NCBI GenBank assembly: GCA_004123355.1
Contig: SCHM01000003.1
Location: 2,604,001-2,668,000 of the forward strand
Reading direction: 5' to 3'
DNA length: 64,000 bases
Origin: Amphirosellinia nigrospora
Taxonomy: Eukaryota > Ascomycota > Sordariomycetes > Xylariales > Xylariaceae
Shown: piece by piece, positions 61,460 through 64,000 of the stretch
How the letters are laid out: each line of letters begins with the position of its first letter
How positions within the stretch are numbered: the first letter of the stretch is position 1
Notes under the pieces: generated by a model
Told to the model about the DNA's origin: nothing
The model's database searches: none
What the model saw: only the letters and a program-made list of their open reading frames with translations
Made by a program: the position numbers and the translations under genes

Positions 61460-63129
61460 TTCTGTGTTGAACACTGTCAGTTCCAAGTCATATAGTGTGA
61501 GACATGAACTTCTTTTCTAGTCCGATTGAAACTTACTGTAGTGGTAGAGCAGACGCTGCGATGAACAAAGGGTCTGAGATCTGAGGAGGGGTACGTAAGT
61601 TATTGCCGGATGCTCGGGACGAAGGCTGTTGAGTTCACAAAAGCCCGCAACTGCAACTTACACGAAGGAGATCTAGAGACGGGATGGGAATGAGAGAGTG
61701 AGAGAGAGTGAGGGACAGGAGGGAAAGAAAGGAGGATTGAGGGAGTAATATAGAAAGGGCTTAGTAGAAGAACCGAAGTAGTAAGCATTGAGGGGCGGAA
61801 CAAGACAATAAAGGTCGGCGTCGAAGGATTGCCTACGTCGGAGAAAATTTGGGACTGGATCTGCCCCTCCATTGCCGCCGACAGCACAAAGGCCCCTCCA
61901 GCCCCTCGTTGGGCCCTGAATCTCACTGGCTGCTGGCCGCTAGACCTGCAAGTCCTCTGGACCCTCTTATTGCCCGCCGGATTCCTACGGCGACTGGTTC
62001 AGCGATTGGACCGTTGCGCCCGCTAGCTCTCTGCTCGGCTTAGCGGCTTAGTGTCTCGACCCCTCGCCCCAGGCTTTCGGCAAATAAACTGACACCTTTC
62101 TTCGCTGCTCCGTAAACAAATACCCAACATTATTTCCGACACAACCGTGCAAGCCTGCCATCATTTTCGGCGAATTGCTTGCCTACGTTACAGTCCTCCG
62201 AAATTGACAAGACTTGCCTGCTCTACCCAGTCACAGTCACACTAAGAGCAACAACCGTGGGCTACTATGATTGTTGGAATGGGTGACGGTCATTTCTAGG
62301 TTTTGCGACCACCGCCGAACGTACATAATATCTGAACGGAGGTCTGCGGAGGGCTCCATAGAAAGTGGGGAGAGATGCTAGTTGACAAATTAAGAAGTGA
62401 TCAGCCAGCAGATTGGAGGTTACTACTATACGTGTAGTCCCTGATACTGCTAGTTGTGCTCATTACTAGTATTAGATAATTGCCCAATCAAATAAAATGA
62501 TAATAATGCTGTACTAGAAGTCTTATCCAACACATGTAACAATATGGCAAGGTTATGCCCGTATAGACACACAGACCCTTAGCTCGGCGATGGTCCGGTC
62601 ACTGGCCGCGTAAGCCGGCCCGGTGAACTCCACGATATCCCACAAGTTGGTTGCCAACTATCGTGTATAGCACGTTAAGTAGCCAATAGGCCGTCTGATG
62701 TGGGCTATTTCCAACCAACTAGCAATCTGCTTAAATCACGTCTCAGAGACTGATGCCTACTTGTTCATTCATGCTGACATCTCACCCAGCAACATGGATA
62801 GTCAATTACCTATATCAAGGCTGAGACCTTCGAATATGGAGGGCCTTTCTCCTTCTCGCTATTGAGCGTTCGCTCCATATTTTCCTCGGCTTCTTCGTCA
62901 TGATAGCAGCATATCGGTAAGCTTTTACTTCCCGTCCCATAAAAGTACAGGCACATGTCTACTCATGATGGCACCTAGCTCCGTAGGATGGCAACACCAG
63001 ATAACACCGTCAAGATGTTGTGCCGAGTAAATGCTTGTTGTTTATAGAACCCAATGAGAGCGCCCAATCGCGAACGCCGTGCCAGATGCATGCCTACCGA
63101 AACATCATCCCACCTTTCCAATCATGTCT
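61460..63129. other. intergenic region between eIF3h and SAHH
   Basis: About 1.7 kb. The first 600 bp hold the SAHH leader, a GA-rich (CT-rich on the coding strand) tract and promoter. The rest shows no gene, RNA or repeat and should include the eIF3h 3' UTR. Confidence 0.5.
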
Positions 63130-64000
63130 TCATTCCGGCAGCAGGTTCCCCCTGACTGCGAACATCTTGGCGCTAACACACGCCGTAAACCCATCTACTG
63201 CTTGCTGTATTGCTCAACTTGCTTCGCATTCAACATGCCCTCGAGGCGGCTGGTTCTTGTGGTAGTTTGAAAATGCGTTGCCACTCATCTTCGGGTAACG
63301 GCTGTTGCTTAGCGGCAACACGTGCCGCGTTCTCCGCCTTACGCTTTGTTTGCCATGCTGTTATTGTTAGTCTGTTCTCGTGCCAATTGTCTCTGGTAGT
63401 ACTGGTAGTTGTTGAGTTCGGTGTAGTGTGACTCTATGCTGTCGAGTAGTAGATCACACGTCTTCTCTAGGAATGGATCTATCGAGAGGTCGAGAGTATC
63501 GGCTGAAGGATGAAGAGGCATTTGGATAGGATTTTTTGGAGATCGGCTAGTGATGTAGGCATGGCCAAATCACCAGTTATCGGCTTCGCAGGAATTTGGT
63601 GCAGGAACGAGGTGAGAAGGTGGGAATTATGCATGGTGACTGGGAATTCGGCGAAGATGTCCTTGAAGGATAGTTTCGATTTTTTGCAGGCTATTGTAGT
63701 TAGCATTACATCTTCTCGGGAGTTAGCGGTCAAGTCGAACCTCTCTGTCGTGAACTTGCCCTCCTTGTATGCGGTCATGAAGGTGGGGTTAGTCTAAAGG
63801 CGCGCAAGCTCAGAGCACCCTGCGAGCTCCGGCTGACATCATGAACAAGGGCTACTGTCTTGTCGTTTTCCCGCTGTAGTGATATTGATTCTCGATGAAG
63901 CCGAGGTTGACAAAGTTGCCCATGGTAGCGCTCGTATACCAGCCGACATTGTTAGCATCGACATTTACCTCCTTAAGGTGCCTAATCATCTCGTTTTGGT
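63130..64000 (-). CDS. eIF3 subunit h, 3' part (cut by window edge)
   Basis: The C-terminal part of translation initiation factor 3 subunit h, an MPN-domain protein of the eIF3 scaffold. The window starts inside the MPN domain ([21 protein letters not shown], then TMGNFVNL). Family landmarks follow: [89 protein letters not shown] and [11 protein letters not shown] before the stop at 63130-63132. An intron is likely at about 63693-63745. About five single-base frame breaks occur. As this subunit is highly conserved and every segment is in good order, they are best read as sequence errors. The N-terminus and most of the MPN domain lie beyond 64000. Confidence 0.88.

Noticed and set aside
60548-61495. 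315-codon frame antisense to SAHH
   Set aside because: A shadow of the highly biased codon use in the SAHH gene. The minus-strand protein is beyond doubt.
1-64000. tRNA, rRNA or CRISPR features
   Set aside because: I looked for T-loop GTTCGA words with matching stems and for regularly spaced repeats and found none I could defend.

Overview
The window is a filamentous ascomycete (Pezizomycotina, most like a Sordariomycete) chromosome segment. The evidence is many short introns (about 50-110 bp) with GTAAGT/GTATGT donors and CTAAC/CTGAC branch points, and typical fungal families: AA9 LPMO, a fungal lipoxygenase, a Zn2Cys6 factor, Hir3, exomer ChAPs and a DIM-5-type SET protein. The intergenic DNA also repeatedly carries TACCTAGGTA-like palindromes.

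Layout. 0.7-8 kb: a Cu(I) P1B-ATPase followed in tandem by a copper-dependent AA9 LPMO, then an Rsm1/NIPA-type C3HC zinc-finger gene on the minus strand. 8-14 kb: gene-poor, with LTR-type relics and small tandem repeats. 14-26 kb: a secreted lipoxygenase, a multi-exon minus-strand gene of unknown function with a possible HE-type metal site, a DIM-5/KMT1 H3K9 methyltransferase and a UBTD-type ubiquitin-like protein. 26-44 kb: an rvt gene (cellular reverse-transcriptase-related), a single-pass membrane protein, Hir3 divergent from an exomer (BCH1/BUD7) gene, and a mitochondrial carrier. 44-52 kb: a long 5' region and a Zn2Cys6 regulator. 52-60 kb: gene-poor, with one LTR-type relic and one candidate small gene. 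60-64 kb: S-adenosylhomocysteine hydrolase and the 3' part of eIF3h, which runs off the window.

The strongest pattern in the window is technical. Almost every conserved gene, including the core gene eIF3h, is cut by single-base frame breaks at short homopolymers, with family similarity resuming at once in a neighbouring frame. SAHH and the large Hir3 exons are almost free of them. I read this as indel error in the assembly, not as a cluster of pseudogenes, so the true proteins are longer than any single open frame.

Biologically, no clear new system stands out. The best leads are the rvt gene, the ATPase-LPMO pair, the unknown HE-motif gene, and three unusual intron positions: directly after an ATG, inside a zinc cluster, and leaving a 13-nt last exon. 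Several genes touch chromatin or methyl metabolism (DIM-5, Hir3, SAHH, possibly a SAM carrier). They are unclustered and this may be chance.
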